Notes: generated by a model from the sequence alone, not told the origin. DNA of 64,000 nucleotides from Alopecurus myosuroides (GCA_028641055.1 CM054062.1:241244330-241308329), one strand, 5' to 3'; numbered from the stretch's first letter, positions 10,138-22,040 are shown. A program made the numbers and translations.

Positions 10138-10747
10138 AGTTCCGACGAAAGACAATGAGGTCACTCCCTATGAGCAATGGGAGAAGAGAAAAACAACACT
10201 CTCGTACTTACGTACTTGGGGCTGTTTGGCGAAAGTCAATGTGCCGATCCCCAAAAAGCGTAAACTTGGACCAAAGACCGTGGATTGCGTTAATTTGGGA
10301 TACGCTAAAAATAGCGTTGGCTATAGATTTCTAGTAGTGAAATCTGAGGTACCTGACGTGAAGGTCGGTACGATTTTGGAGTCTAAAGATGCTACATTCT
10401 TTGAGGATATTTTTCCTATGAGAGATATGCAAAGCACTTCTAGACAGGAATCAGAGGAGACTCCTGAACCTGCCATTCCTATGGAATATTATGAACAAAC
10501 ACATGATGAGAATCCTGAGAAGGATGACGAGGAAACTCTTGGTAGGGGCAAGAGACAGAGGACTGCAAAGTCCTTTGGTGATGATTTCCTTGTGTACCTT
10601 GTGGATGATACTCCCACTTCTATTTCAGAAGCTTATGCATCTCCAGATGCTGACTACTGGAGAGAAGCGGTCCGTAGCGAGATGGATTCCATCATGGCTA
10701 ATGGAACGTGGGAGATCACTGAACGTCCTTATGGCTGTAAACCATAG
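10104..10747 (+). pseudogene. pol: Copia integrase C-terminus and linker to RT
   Basis: After the +1 shift in the G7 run, homology continues with T-S-C-H-V-L-N-K-V-P, the C-terminal copia integrase signature, then L-R-T-W-G-C-L-A and an acidic linker rich in Glu and Asp. It runs to S-E-M-D-S-I-M-A-N-G-T-W, the start of the copia RT domain (RVT_2). A stop appears at 10745-10747, where one base has been lost; the RT continues in the next frame from 10750. Confidence 0.88.
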
Positions 10748-12153
10748 GATGTAAGTGGGTGTTCAAAAAGAAGCTTAGGCCTGATGGTACGATTGAAAAG
10801 TACAAGGCTAGACTTGTGGCCAAGGGTTATTCCCAGAAAGAAGATGAAGATTTCTTTGATACTTATTCACCGGTGGCCAGACTGACCACCATTCGAGTAT
10901 TACTCTCGTTGGCAGCCTCGCATGGTCTTCTCGTCCATCAGATGGATGTTAAGACGGCTTTCCTAAATGGAGAGTTAGACGAGGAAATCTATATGCAACA
11001 GCCAGATGGCTTTGTGTTAGATGGTCAAGAAGGAAAGGTGTGTAAGTTACTGAAATCTTTATATGGGCTGAAACAAGCACCTAAGCAATGGCATGAGAAG
11101 TTCAATACAACTTTAACGTCTGTTGGCTTTGTTGTTAATGAAGCTGACAAATGTGTATACTATCGCCATGGTGGGGGCGAAGGAGTTATTTTGTGTTTGT
11201 ATGTTGATGACATACTGATATTTGGGACCAACCTCAAAGTAATCAATGAGGTTAAGTCATTTCTATCCCAGAACTTTGAGATGAAAGATCTTGGTGTGGC
11301 TGATGTTATCTTGAACATCAAGCTATTGAGAGACAATGAGGGTGGGATTACACTTCTGCAATCCCATTATGTTGAGAAGGTTTTGAGTCGTTTTGGATAT
11401 TCGGACTGCAAAATTTCTCCAACACCATATGATCCTAGTGTGCGGATTCGAAAGTTCGAAGGCACAGCTAAGGATCAGCTGAGGTACTCTCAAGTAATTG
11501 GTTCACTCATGTATCTAGCGAGCGCTACGAGGCCTGACATCATGTTTGCTGTGTGCAAACTAAGCCGGTTTGTTTCCAATCCGGGTGATGTGCATTGGCA
11601 TGCTGTAGAAAGAATTATGCGCTATCTGAAAGGTACCGTGAACCATGGACTTCACTACAGTGGATATCCTTCGGTACTTGAAGGGTATTGTGATGCGAAT
11701 TGGATCTCTGATGCTGATGAGATGAAAGCCACAACGGGGTATGTGTTTACCCTTGGAGGTGGTGCTGTTTCCTGGAAGTCTTGCAAGCAAACGATCTTAA
11801 CGAGATCGACAATGGAAGCAGAATTAACAGCATTAGACACGTCTAGTGTCGAAGCAGGATGGCTTCGAGATCTTTTGATGGACTTGCCTGTGGTTGAAAA
11901 GCCAGTACCGGCTATCCTTATGAACTGTGACAATCAAACAATAATTGTCAAGGTAAAGAGTTCAAAGGACAATGCACAGTCCACAAAGCACATAAAAATG
12001 AGATTAAAAGCTGTCAGACATTTAAGAAACTCCGGAGTGATAGCGGTGGATTATATCCAGTCGGCTAAAAATCTGGCAGATCCCTTTACTAAAGGGCTAT
12101 CACGTGTTGTGATAGAAAGTGCATCGAGTGAGATGGGTATGAGACCCACATGA
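10748..12153 (+). pseudogene. pol: Copia reverse transcriptase and RNase H
   Basis: RT and RNase H copy element RNA into cDNA in the virus-like particle. Visible motifs are K-A-R-L-V-A-K-G near 10804, [12 protein letters not shown] near 10939 (catalytic Asp), S-L-Y-G-L-K-Q-A near 11058 and Y-V-D-D-I-L at about 11200-11217 (catalytic Asp pair). RNase H follows, with Y-C-D-A-N-W (11686), T-R-S-T-M-E-A-E (11803) and the C-terminal A-D-P-F-T-K-G. The stretch is open for about 460 codons and looks intact; only the upstream joins are broken. The first Met at 10759 is an artefact of the frameshift, since homology starts before it. Confidence 0.93.
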
Positions 12154-12697
12154 GTTGCCATGGCAGTAACCAACCTATGTGATCGGAGATCCCGTGAAGT
12201 GGGACCTGGGAAAACAAGCTAGTGGTTAACTGAGGAGAGTAATTTTTACTAACCCACTCCACTGGAGATGCAGTACTCTCAAAAACTGTATGGCAGGTTG
12301 ACTTTTGTCTTAATGTGTTCCAAGGCTTATATAAGCAAGATGCTATCCTACAGAGCGATCTTTGGAGGAACACACCTATATGATCCTGACTGCTGGTCAC
12401 AGTCTATGAGATTGGGTGATCTCTAATAAGTTCATGAATAGGCCAGGAGTATGACTAATATGCTCCACCCGAGGGGTCAGCCTTCGGCAGCCTAGTACTG
12501 GCAAGACATTTAGTGAAACTATTTTACGCCAAACTGACAATTCAAGGCATAGTCCATTGTTCAGTTGTGATATAGTGTAGCTACTTGTTCTAGGTGGATG
12601 TTCAACCTTAACGGGTCTCCACTGAAAATGCCGGTATATAAAAACAGTGAATGGAACAGAGGACAACACCATGGGTCTTCGGGATCTGGTGGGGGAT
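12154..12697 (+). other. Copia 3' untranslated region and polypurine tract
   Basis: About 540 bp without coding. It ends in GGTGGGGGA (12688-12696), the likely polypurine tract that primes plus-strand synthesis, directly before the 3' LTR. Confidence 0.75.
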
Positions 12698-13814
12698 TGC
12701 TGAAATTCGAATGGGCTAGCAGGCCCATTAGGAAATTTCCATTTAATCCCTAAGGCCCATGCTGCCATAGCAAATGGTGGGACTTTAGTCCCACATTGCT
12801 AGTTGGGAGAGTTTTGCACCAGTTTATAAGGTGAGCTCTCTCCCTACTAGTGTGAGTTGGTATGAAGAGAGAGGAGTAGTGGAGGTGTTCCACACGCGCG
12901 CTCCTCCTCCTCCGCCGCCCGCCTCGCCACGCCTCACCTCGTCACGACGCGCCGCGGGTTGCGGGAATGAGCCGAGCCGATGCCTTTATTTTGGCAGTTG
13001 GAAACGGAGAGTCAACAGACACGCCAATAATATGAGACGTCATATTGATTGCTGTCTATTGCGTCACATTTATTTTGGTAACAGCCGCGCGCAGTAAAAC
13101 GCCGCATTGATCACGTGGTAACCGCGCGCAGTAAAACGGCGCATTGAGTACGTGGTAACGGCTGTAGTAAACGCCAAATGAATTCGTGAGCTGACCGTTC
13201 TCCTATCCGGCCGTGCCTATATATTGAGGTGTCAGGGGGCGGACACAGACACACAACTCATACCCTCTTTGCGCCCTGTCGTTCCACCTCCTGTTGCTGC
13301 CGCCGGTGATCCCATCCCGTCTACCGCGTACACGGCCGACGAGAGAGCAGGCCTCCGAAACCCCGCCTCTCCAGATCCTGTACGGGAGAGGGGCGATTAG
13401 GTTTTTGGGGAGCGTCTCCTACGCGACTGCTCGCTGCTGCTGTACGTCTACTTCGTCTACTACCGCGTCGCCCTCGTCATCAACATGGCAACCGAAGCCG
13501 AACGAGCTGCTGCTGCCGCAACTGCTGCCACCGCAACTGCTGCCACCGCTGCTGCTGCTGAGGCCGCCAACGCTGCTGCCGCCGCCGCCGCGGCTGCCGC
13601 CACTGCTACGTCTACTGCCAACTGGCCGGTGTCAGGGTATAATACGTTTATCCCTGCTCTTTTTATTTCCATGTGTGCGATACTAGTAGTTTGCGCAGAT
13701 GTGTCTACTGTCAATCTAGTATGCACGAACATGGTTAAGTATCAGTATGTTTACGTCATGTTCATGATTTATACTTGGATTAATTTAATCTGTAAATTGC
13801 CTAAATTCCTAACA
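12698..13814 (+). repeat. 3' LTR of the copia element
   Basis: The 1,117-bp partner of 7101-8211. The extra 6 bp are two GCC codons in the polyalanine tract. It ends CCTAACA and is followed by the second TSD copy GGCGG at 13815-13819. It repeats the Gag start and polyalanine tract (from 13485), which here lead into the flanking LINE-like DNA. Confidence 0.95.
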
Positions 13815-13819
13815 GGCGG

Positions 13820-14594
13820 CGCTTCTAGGTCGTTACCTCCTTGGGGCATCATTCTTGGAGGAGAGCGTCGGTCGAAGGGACCAGAGGATGAGTAAGGTGG
13901 TGGATGCAGGTTCTTCGATGGTCTACGCGGAAACGGCAACGTCGACTAGCTACCTTGCTTCTACCCGCTCCGGGGGAAACCCTAAATCTGGGATTCTCGG
14001 ATTGGATGATGGTAACAACGCCGGTGTTGCTCTCCCTCTTGGGGGCATCATTTTGGAGCATAGGCCGGAGGGTCCTAGAGAGGATGTGGTGTTTCTTCTA
14101 CTGCAGTCACGACAGCGGTTCTCGATAGCTTGGTGCTGTGGGGTCTCGGTGTTTTTTGCGGGATGTTGGACGCGCAGGGAGTTGGAGTTGTCTGGTGCCA
14201 TGGTGGTATCGACAACAGGTCTGACATGGTGGGTACTTTGACCTCTATCCTGAAGACGGGTGAGCGGAAGACGGCGGCAACTACTTTCCGAGCGTGTATA
14301 TCGGTACACGCTGCGGTGTGTTGGACCGATTTTGCCCCTTGCTCGCTATCGGGCGTCATGGAGAGGCCTTCGGTTTTTGGATGAGGCGCGTTGGTGGGTT
14401 CTCAGAGTATCGGCTCTGGGATTGTCCACCCCCTTCATCAGTATTGGTAGGCTTAGTTTGGTGGATTCAGGTCTAGTTGTTTGATGTATCTATTTGTAAG
14501 ACAGTGCGATTTATGTTCGATCTTTTAATAAAAACCGGTTGTGTGCATCATTTTGATGCAGAGGCTGGGGGCAGACCTCCATTTCTAAAAAAAT
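13820..14594 (+). mobile_element. 3' part of the non-autonomous LINE-like element
   Basis: Continues 6187-7100 after removal of the copia element and one TSD copy. It ends with an AATAAAA-type signal (14528), a GATGCAGAGGC-TGGGGGCAGACC motif seen at the 3' ends of grass LINE-type elements, and an A-tract. The reading frames here are short and on both strands. It carries further copies of an internal repeat described under findings. Confidence 0.5.
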
Positions 14595-15210
14595 CGTTGA
14601 CATAGACATACACCTCTCACAAAATTGTTTGAAGTGTCTCTGTTTCATCAAATAAAAACCTCTAGCACATGAGTAATCCATGTTTCCCTCCGCGAAGGGC
14701 CTTCATTTTACTTTTATGTTGAGTCTTGATCTTCTTACTTTATGCACCGGCTAAGAGAGCATGGTTGTCATTCTGAGTATAATGTGCATAGTCCCAAAAT
14801 TTCTTATTGATTGATTCATGACTTGTGGTATTGCTTGCTCTCAAATTAATTGTATTTACTCACCATTTAAACTTTGAAGGTGTCCTTCCATTTATGTTTT
14901 TCTACCACATGAAGGACTAGCTGGATACCACTTTATTATGTTTTTCTTTATGATTGAAACAACCGTATCACTTTCAATGTTTCACTATTCATTTTTCTTT
15001 TGTTTCTGTTACTTTTCATGTGCAACATAGGTGCTAAGTTTACATTAGTTTAAATAAAATTTTATCATGCCTTTATTAAAGTACTTTGATCTCAGCTTTG
15101 CAATGCTTTTACATAACATTGATAAAAAATTGTATTGGCTTCATGTCACCTAAAAAATTATGTTGTTATCACTTACTTACTCGAGGACGAGCATGATTTA
15201 AGCCTCGGGA
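14595..15210 (+). other. 3' internal region of element A with polypurine tract
   Basis: AT-rich, no ORF. It has the CCGCGAAGGGCC phrase and a CGAGGACGAGCATG motif (15182-15195) found just upstream of the 3' LTR in Sabrina-like elements. AAGCCTCGGGA (15200-15210) is the probable polypurine tract. Confidence 0.65.
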
Positions 15211-16845
15211 TGTCGATACGCTGCAAACGTATCTTTGATTTTTGATGCTCTATGCTTGTTTTCTACCCAATACCTTTTGTTTTTCACATGTTTTCTTCCG
15301 TTTTCCTTCGTTTTTGGGATGTTTTCACAGACTAACCTATTAACAAGATGCCCTAGGCCAGTTGTTGTTTTCTGTTGTTTTTCTATTCAGAAAAGTTCTT
15401 AACGAAATATTCTCGGAAAGGGCTGAAAATCCACGGAGATCAATTTTTACCCGGAATGAAGACGGAGTCCAAAGGGGGGACAGGGCGCCACCAGGGGCAC
15501 CAGATGCAGCCTCCGTAGGCCGCGGCCAGTGGGCCCCTGAGCTCCGCCTCTCTGCCTCCCTTTGCTTATAAATTGCCCTAAACACTAAAAATCACAGGGA
15601 TGGAGTTATTTTTCATGAAACGTACAGAGAGCCACCGTCATATCGAAAGTACAATCTAGGGATTCTAGAGTCCTACTCTGCCACCCTGTCGGAGAGGGGG
15701 ATCATCACCGGAGGCCTCTACATCGCCATGATCGCCTCTGGACGAATGCGTGAGTAGTTCATCTCGGGACTACGGATCCATAGCAGTAGCTAGATGGTTG
15801 TTCTCTGCCCTATTCCTCCATGTTTAGAGTCTCGTGATCTGCCTCACATGATCGAGACCGTCGTTATGTAATTGTGCATGTTGTGTGTGCTAGGATCTGA
15901 TGAATCATGAGAATATGATTATTTTGTTCATGTCAATTTGAGATGCTTCACTTATATTTGTAGAGAGTTTTAGTTTTGTCTTGTAATGCTCTCTGGTGTT
16001 TATGATTACCTTGGCCACGTAGTTATTTTCACCTCCAAGGGAGGGTTTATATGCTAGATAGTGGGTTCATGCCTCCTTGTTGCCTGCGCTCGAGTGACAT
16101 AAATGTGCGGGGGGAGGATGTGTTGCTGCCACTAGGGAGAAAACATCGGTGCTCTTGTCTACGGATGAGAACCGCTGCTTACATTACATATTGATCTTAC
16201 TACATTTGTCTGTTGCACAAATAGCAATCACTTCATTGCTTTAACGTAATACCAAGGAATTTGTTGGATAGCTTTCTTGAGGTGGATATTTAAATATGGA
16301 TGCATGCTGGATAGAGGTCCATATGCCTAGACGTAATGCCTACAACGTTAGAACACGTGAAATTTATCTCTTCATAATAGTATTCTTATACGTTCATGAT
16401 TTGTCAATTGCCCAGCTGTAATTTGTTCACCCAACATGTTTGTTTTCTTTGGAGAGACACCACTAGTGAACCTATGGCCCCCGGTCCTATTTTCCTCATG
16501 TTGCAAACCTTCTTTTAAGAACTTTCATAATTGTTTCCTTGTTATGTAGTTTTACTTTTATTGTTTTTTAAGACTCTATAAGTTCAATTCTCTTGTTCAG
16601 CAAGACAGGAAGATCGACAACCTTCCGGAAAGTTGGGGCAAGATAGAGTTTTTGTTTGTGTGCAGGTTCCACGCCCTCGTCAACACTAGTGTTTTCTGGC
16701 GCCATTGATAAAGAAGCCTTCTTCAAGACTACGAAGTTCCACTGGTTTGATAACTCTGGTTCTTTACTAGAAGAAAACTTATTCTAGACTACATCATACC
16801 TTCCGCTTGGTGTCTCCCAACGGGCATGTGATCATGTCCACATCA
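15211..16845 (+). repeat. 3' LTR of element A (1,635 bp)
   Basis: Begins TGTCGATACGCTGC and ends GTCCACATCA. The start resembles the TGATACGTCTCCAACG start of Sabrina/WHAM-type Triticeae LTRs. The right part aligns with 2807-3496. The right flank ATCCT (16846-16850) should be the TSD, whose left copy is outside the window. Confidence 0.85.
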
Positions 16846-18560
16846 ATCCTCATCGAAATTAGTACATTTTGGCAAAAAATTCCTAACACGGGGATTTAAT
16901 TATTTCTTACCATTCTATGGTTCTGGATTAACATCATCGTATCTCTAATAGGTATGTCACTCTACATTTATCATTCCTCATAACAAAGTGAATGAAATGG
17001 GTATTCATCATGGTAGCTACTCCACATCGCACTCAATTCACTGCCCTGTATTTGGTTTATTAAATCTCAAAATCTAACACTCGGTCAACCTCACTTGTGT
17101 AGCCGAAAGTTTCTAATCTGCAAGACATACTTGAGCTAAACTATTGATCCTCAAACTATTGCGTTGCGTAGAACTGTTATGCAACAAGAACTGAATAGTT
17201 TTGCTTCTTCATTGATTCTTCATCTGGTATAAGAAGTCTTCAAAATCTTAATTTGAGGTTGGAATCTATTCAAACATAATCGTGGTTTCCACATAGAGGT
17301 TGCAACTCTCACATAACTCTAATTTTCAAATCGAGGAAAACCCTTCTCATTTAACATAGTATTTTATTACATTGAGAGCACAATCTAGGGAAAACTATCT
17401 CTGTAAAATAAAATTGCAGACTACTCATCCTTGGCGCTCATTAGGCCTTCTTGTTATGTTGACGTCCTTAAAATATAAATTTTCTTTCTTCTTGTTTTTA
17501 GGGTAATTATTGGCATAGTGTCCTAATATTCTTTCATTTGAAGGATGTCACTTTGTGAATGTCCTTGTAGACGTGGTTGGGGATGTTCTGAAGTTTCTTG
17601 TTTGGATAGTCACTAACATAATGTGTGGTATTCCTTCATTGGAAACAAGAGACATTGGTTAGATCCTTCTTCCTTTTCACCGGCATTGACTTGACAATCA
17701 TATCTTCAAACTGATGTCCATTATACTCCACTACATTAGCTGAAAGTCTCGGTTGCTTGTTGGGACAACTTCTATATAAATGTCCATCTTATTTGCAATA
17801 ATAGCAACACTTGGTGCGGGGTTTGGAGGAATATGGATGTGGTGTTGTTTTGGCTCGAGTATCCATCTTGGCATTGTCCATATGAATAATATCATGCTTG
17901 TGTTTTCCTTTCACTTCTTGTTCTCCTCAGTTCAACTTGAATGTACAAAACATTTCGACTCTGACTTGTTGTCCAACTTGTTGTACCATGGGGTAATGTG
18001 GACATTGTGCCGTAACATGTGTTGTTCCTTCATAGAAAAGACAAGTAACATGAGTAATGTATTCTTCAGTTTGAAAATTTGCATCACCATGAGGCCGCAC
18101 ATCAGGAAATTCTTTGGATAAGTGTCCTATCTCTCCACAAACCTTGCGGGACTTGAGTGTTGTAATCAGTTCCTTTTCGAACTCCTTGTTACCACTAGCT
18201 ATCAGGAGTTGGTTGTTTTCCCTATTGGTCATATTTTGGGACATCATCTGCACTATCTAAGATATGATATTTAAAACTTGCTATATTTTTGGGGTTAACT
18301 CCATATTGGGGTTGCTGGTTTGATTCTGGGCCATCAGTTACATTAGCTGAATCCGAGCCTCCATTAGCATGTGCATTGATGTTGACTTCTCATGGTTGTT
18401 GGCATTTTGGCTATACATCATGTTGGGTTTAGACAGATGAGTAGAGATTAGAAAGAGATTAAAGAAGGTTCCTACCCCAACACATCAGAGCTAGGAAATT
18501 CATCTTACAACCAAAATCTAACAAACATTCATCACACCAAACAACAAGGTAATGCAAACA
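16846..18560 (-). pseudogene. gag: Decayed gypsy gag with a run of zinc knuckles
   Basis: On the minus strand, between a PBS at 19047 and the edge of element A, several frames and stops together show a Gag nucleocapsid region. The clearest open piece is 17927-18253. Knuckle-like motifs follow one another: C-G-E-I-G-H-L-S-K (about 18140), C-L-F-Y-E-G-T-T-H-V-T-A-Q-C (about 18040), C-Y-Y-C-K-stop-D-G-H-L-Y-R-S-C (about 17790), then two worn copies with T-T-H-Y-V-S-D and F-K-stop-K-N near 17620 and 17530. Protease is not recognisable, and the rest is probably beyond element A, outside the window. Gag identity is well supported by the knuckles and position; the frames are beyond use. Confidence 0.6.
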
Positions 18561-19031
18561 ACCTAGTATTTTCGTACCACACACAACTGTATGATCAATA
18601 TACTAACACGATATCGTTGATCTAACAAATTAACTAAGTTGGTGGCCTCATCTATATTTTCTCGAGTTCTTCCTTTCCACTTCCTTTAGGTCATTCTTAG
18701 TGTCATGAACCATAGATCCAATTCATTCTCAAGTTTCTTACATGATCTTAAGTGTAGCTCTTCATCTTGAATCAAAAACATCATGTGAAAAGTATTTCTT
18801 TCACTTCATGGCATGGTTATCACCAAACATGTATTGATGGTATTCTAGAGGCAGATTATCTAGACCAAGAGAAGATATTTTTGAAATTGAATAATAGATA
18901 ATAGGATATGAGAAAATATTTTAAAACGAGAAGTTTTTTTTTTTAGAAAATTGGGATAAAAATAGGTTTTCAAACTACGATCTTTTCCTAGTTCTATTCC
19001 AAACCTAGGGTCTCGAATCCTACAGGCAACA
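18561..19031 (-). other. Leader of the poly-knuckle gypsy element
   Basis: Sequence between the PBS and the gag relic on the minus strand. It is AT-rich and has no coding I can support. Confidence 0.4.
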
Positions 19032-19047
19032 CAAGGCTCTGATACCA
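19032..19047 (-). other. tRNA-iMet primer-binding site (minus strand)
   Basis: Minus-strand TGGTATCAGAGCCTTG, three bases inside an LTR end reading GCTACA. It fixes the element's orientation: LTR to the right, gag to the left. Confidence 0.85.
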
Positions 19048-19050
19048 TTT

Positions 19051-19239
19051 TGTAGCATTCCCACATTTTAAATAATGCAAGAACCTTTGTGTTAGTGTGC
19101 TAGTCCTTTAATCAATTTCTAGCACCACAGTACCATATGAAATATCATGCAAATGCGTCAAAACTTCGGTCAGAGATCACTTTCCCCTCCCACTGCTTGG
19201 GAGCTCAGCACGGTTTCACGTTCTATTTCACTACCCACT

Positions 19240-19271
<32 letters not shown>

Positions 19272-22040
19272 ACTTCGCTATCGGTCACCCAGGAGTATTT
19301 AGCCTTGTCTTTACAACATAATATTATTAAAACTTGCATAGTCTCAGAAGACTAGGATGATACAAAAATCTGCAGCGGAAAGTAATATACAATTATGAGC
19401 CTCATCATGTTCATGTGCCACATGCAAAAACATGTTGGTTGTAGACTCGAGAACCTAAACAAAATCCTCACTTTTCTTCAGAACCATCTATAATATTGAA
19501 TATGCAGCCGCAAGGGGCCAGCACAATTTATTGTACTGTCAAATGACACTATGGTGGATATAAGTAGCAAGACTATATCTACATGAATATTATGCTGAGT
19601 GGAGTTTTGCTATTTGCAAAAAACCAAATTTTGTCCAATCTCTTTTGTAAAACAGTTTTTATGTTCAAAGTTTGGCACAATTGGATGAAATCCATGAGCA
19701 CCACAACTAGTTCACTTACCCAAATTTTTACTTCTCAAAAAATGGTGTTGAGATTCTTCTTCCCATCCTTGTACAACTGCTCATAGTTGTCCATAACCGG
19801 GGACACGACTAAGATCTTAGTTTGTTCACTCCGTAGAATGTGTGCACTTTCACCTTTAGACTAAGTCAGACCAAACATCCCATACACCCTGAGTGCATTA
19901 AGGAAAGGAGAATATTGAGACGAGATCATTGAGAAGAAGAATTCAACCCACTGATATTACCCGTTCCACCTATATTTTGATACATCTGCTTGTCCAGCCG
20001 ACATATTGAACTCTCACAACTTAGTTGATCAAGACAAAGCCCATATGTCAAAAGTATGCACTTAAAGCTATTCTACACATGAAAAGACATAAAACCTCTT
20101 TGTTCCTAGGTATCATTCCACAATTGAACACCTCAAGTAATACCCTTGATGATACACTCAACTCTCAACAGCCTATTAAGTCCAATCCACCCAGGTGGTT
20201 CATTAAGTTTATTGTTTTTATTTTCAACATCCAAAAGAACAATTTGATGGCATTGGTAGGCATATACTAAGATCGAAGGTTTCTTCACTAACATGGATAA
20301 AGTATGGCTACACATTAATAGGATAATAGCATAGCATATAAAATTTCCACAAAACACCTATCATGCATACTATTCAAAATCAACTAATGCATAGGAAACA
20401 TAAATAGGTAGTTTATGAGTGTCACTTGCCTTTTTGGAAGTTAGGGTAGAAGTACACTCTCTTTGCAATCAGAACATTTCTCTTTGTACAATCTACGAAA
20501 ATTCAGATAAGCAAACATTCACAAACAAATGAAAGATCAAGCATACCATTCAACAAGCATAGCCAAAATGGTTTCAAGCTTGTTGGGTTAAGGCAAGGTC
20601 AAGGTTTATCACAATAATTTAATTTACAAAAGAAACTATTGTGATTAGGTTAAAGGTCTACCAAAAGAGATATTGGTTAGTCAAGGTTTGTGTTTGAAGG
20701 ATTGAAACTCAATTGGCCTTATTTGTCAGGGAAGTTCCATCTTCAAGTCTTTAATCTCCTTGTTCTTTGCCCTGGTCCTCTTCTCTTGACTCTGAAACTT
20801 ATTTTCTTGTTCCTTAAACTTCTCCTATTGAGAGTTGGTCACATCTTCTTATGGCTTGATCTTCTTTTTAGTCTCCTTGAGTTGGGCGCATGGCTCGTCA
20901 TTTCTTAGTAGCTTAGAGCGTTTATCATCCTCGATGTCCTTGAAATGATTTTCTAAGTCCTAAAGGTACTGGTGTAAGGGATTAAATTTGTGTTTAGTCT
21001 CCTTGGATAAGTAGTAGGGATTTCCATTTTAATCATTCCTTCTAAGGAGATGAGAGTAGTGGTTCTTCAGCTCAAGATTATGTTGTCAACAAAGACTTCC
21101 TATCAGTTCCTACATGATGATGTTTAGACCCTTCTCCATGGAGTCACTAATCAACTTGATCTTGAAGTCTTCAGTCTTGGGCTTAGTTGCAGATCCATAT
21201 GCTACTGAAATATGTGGTTAAAACATATTGGGTGCTCGTCTTGATCAAATTGACGACACCACAAAATTTCCTAATAAGGGTTTTTCCATACACTATTCAT
21301 AATCAATGTTAGTGATCACTATGGAGGGGCTTTAGGCCAAACCTACAAGGAATGAGTCCTCTAGTTCTAAAATGTTTGGGGGTACTACTCTCTGTGGTCT
21401 AAGGTTAATATTTGGAACAAATTTGCATAATAAAATATATTTCAATGTTTATAGGATTTATTCTATGTTAATAATACTCAATTGGGCATGAAAAAACTAA
21501 ATAAATTCCTGAACTTGTCCAAAAATTATTTCGGACAAAAGGGTCTGTTAGTAAACATCCTAAGGTCTCTAAAATATTTTGTTTGCCAAAATTAGATTTA
21601 TGGAATTTAAACTATGCCAAAATTCATCCAAATGGCACATTTGAATTTGGAAAAAAATTAAATAGTCAAATTTGAATTTAAACAGTACCAAAGATTCTAA
21701 AGGGTGAAGAGCTTTCCAAAAAGTCCATGTTTACCAAATTAGGCTTTCTAGATCAAAAGTTATGAGGTTTCTTAGATGCAAGGGCTTTTCTGGAAAACTT
21801 CCAAATTAATTCTACCCAGAGAAAATACAGAAAACAGCTGGAACACGATGCTAATTCCTATTGGTTGGCTTTGCTTACTTTGTCGCTGACAGGGTGTTGT
21901 TGGTCCGCCACTTGGCGGTATCCTATTGGTCGATACCTATTCGATTTATAGGATTTAATCATGGCCATTCAAACAAATCCAACGGCTATTGGGGCTAGGG
22001 TTTCTCACCTCACCGGTGGCTGGCCAAGAATGGAGACGGC
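19051..22040 (-). repeat. 5' LTR of the poly-knuckle gypsy element, 3' portion
   Basis: On the plus strand it starts TGTAGCATTCCC next to the PBS. I propose it continues, after a nested block, at 39875-41148, where the plus strand ends GGGTTGTTACA, giving matching TGTARCA termini and an LTR of about 4.26 kb. The stretch is mostly AT-rich. A degenerate charged, coiled-coil-like reading on the minus strand (about 20690-20960) is broken by stops. An organellar rRNA fragment lies at 19167-19307. Otherwise I see no gene in these 3 kb. Confidence 0.6.
19167..19307 (-). pseudogene. rrn26: Organellar large-subunit rRNA fragment, probably mitochondrial 26S
   Basis: On the minus strand these 141 bases read as bacterial-type 23S/26S rRNA: CTGGGTGACCGATAGCGAAG, then TACCGTGAGGGAAAGGTGAA, then CCCAAGCAGTGGGAGG, all in rRNA order and without visible gaps. 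The stretch around CCCCCAGTGGGTAGTG and CCGTGCTGAGCTCCC differs from what I recall of plastid 23S, so mitochondrial 26S is preferred. It is a fragment of an rRNA gene of about 3 kb and non-functional here. It lies inside the LTR with AT-rich DNA on both sides. Confidence 0.8.

Larger units (their letters stand above)
7101..13814 (+). mobile_element. Young, complete Ty1/copia element with 5-bp TSD
   Basis: A 6,714-bp element with two LTRs of 1,111 and 1,117 bp, gag, protease, integrase, RT and RNase H in copia order, and GGCGG duplicated at 7096-7100 and 13815-13819. By eye the LTRs differ at 7 substitutions and one 6-nt Ala-codon indel, roughly 0.6 percent. That suggests insertion some 0.2-0.3 million years ago at 1.3e-8 substitutions per site per year. 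Despite its youth the coding region has one stop and two frameshifts. It is inserted in the LINE-like element. Confidence 0.95.

Noticed and set aside
19167..19307. A functional rRNA gene
   Set aside because: Only 141 bp of a gene of about 3 kb, inside a retrotransposon LTR.
20690..20960. Coiled-coil protein gene on the minus strand
   Set aside because: Charged heptad-like text is visible, but stops occur every 20-40 codons and it lies within an LTR; at best a relic.
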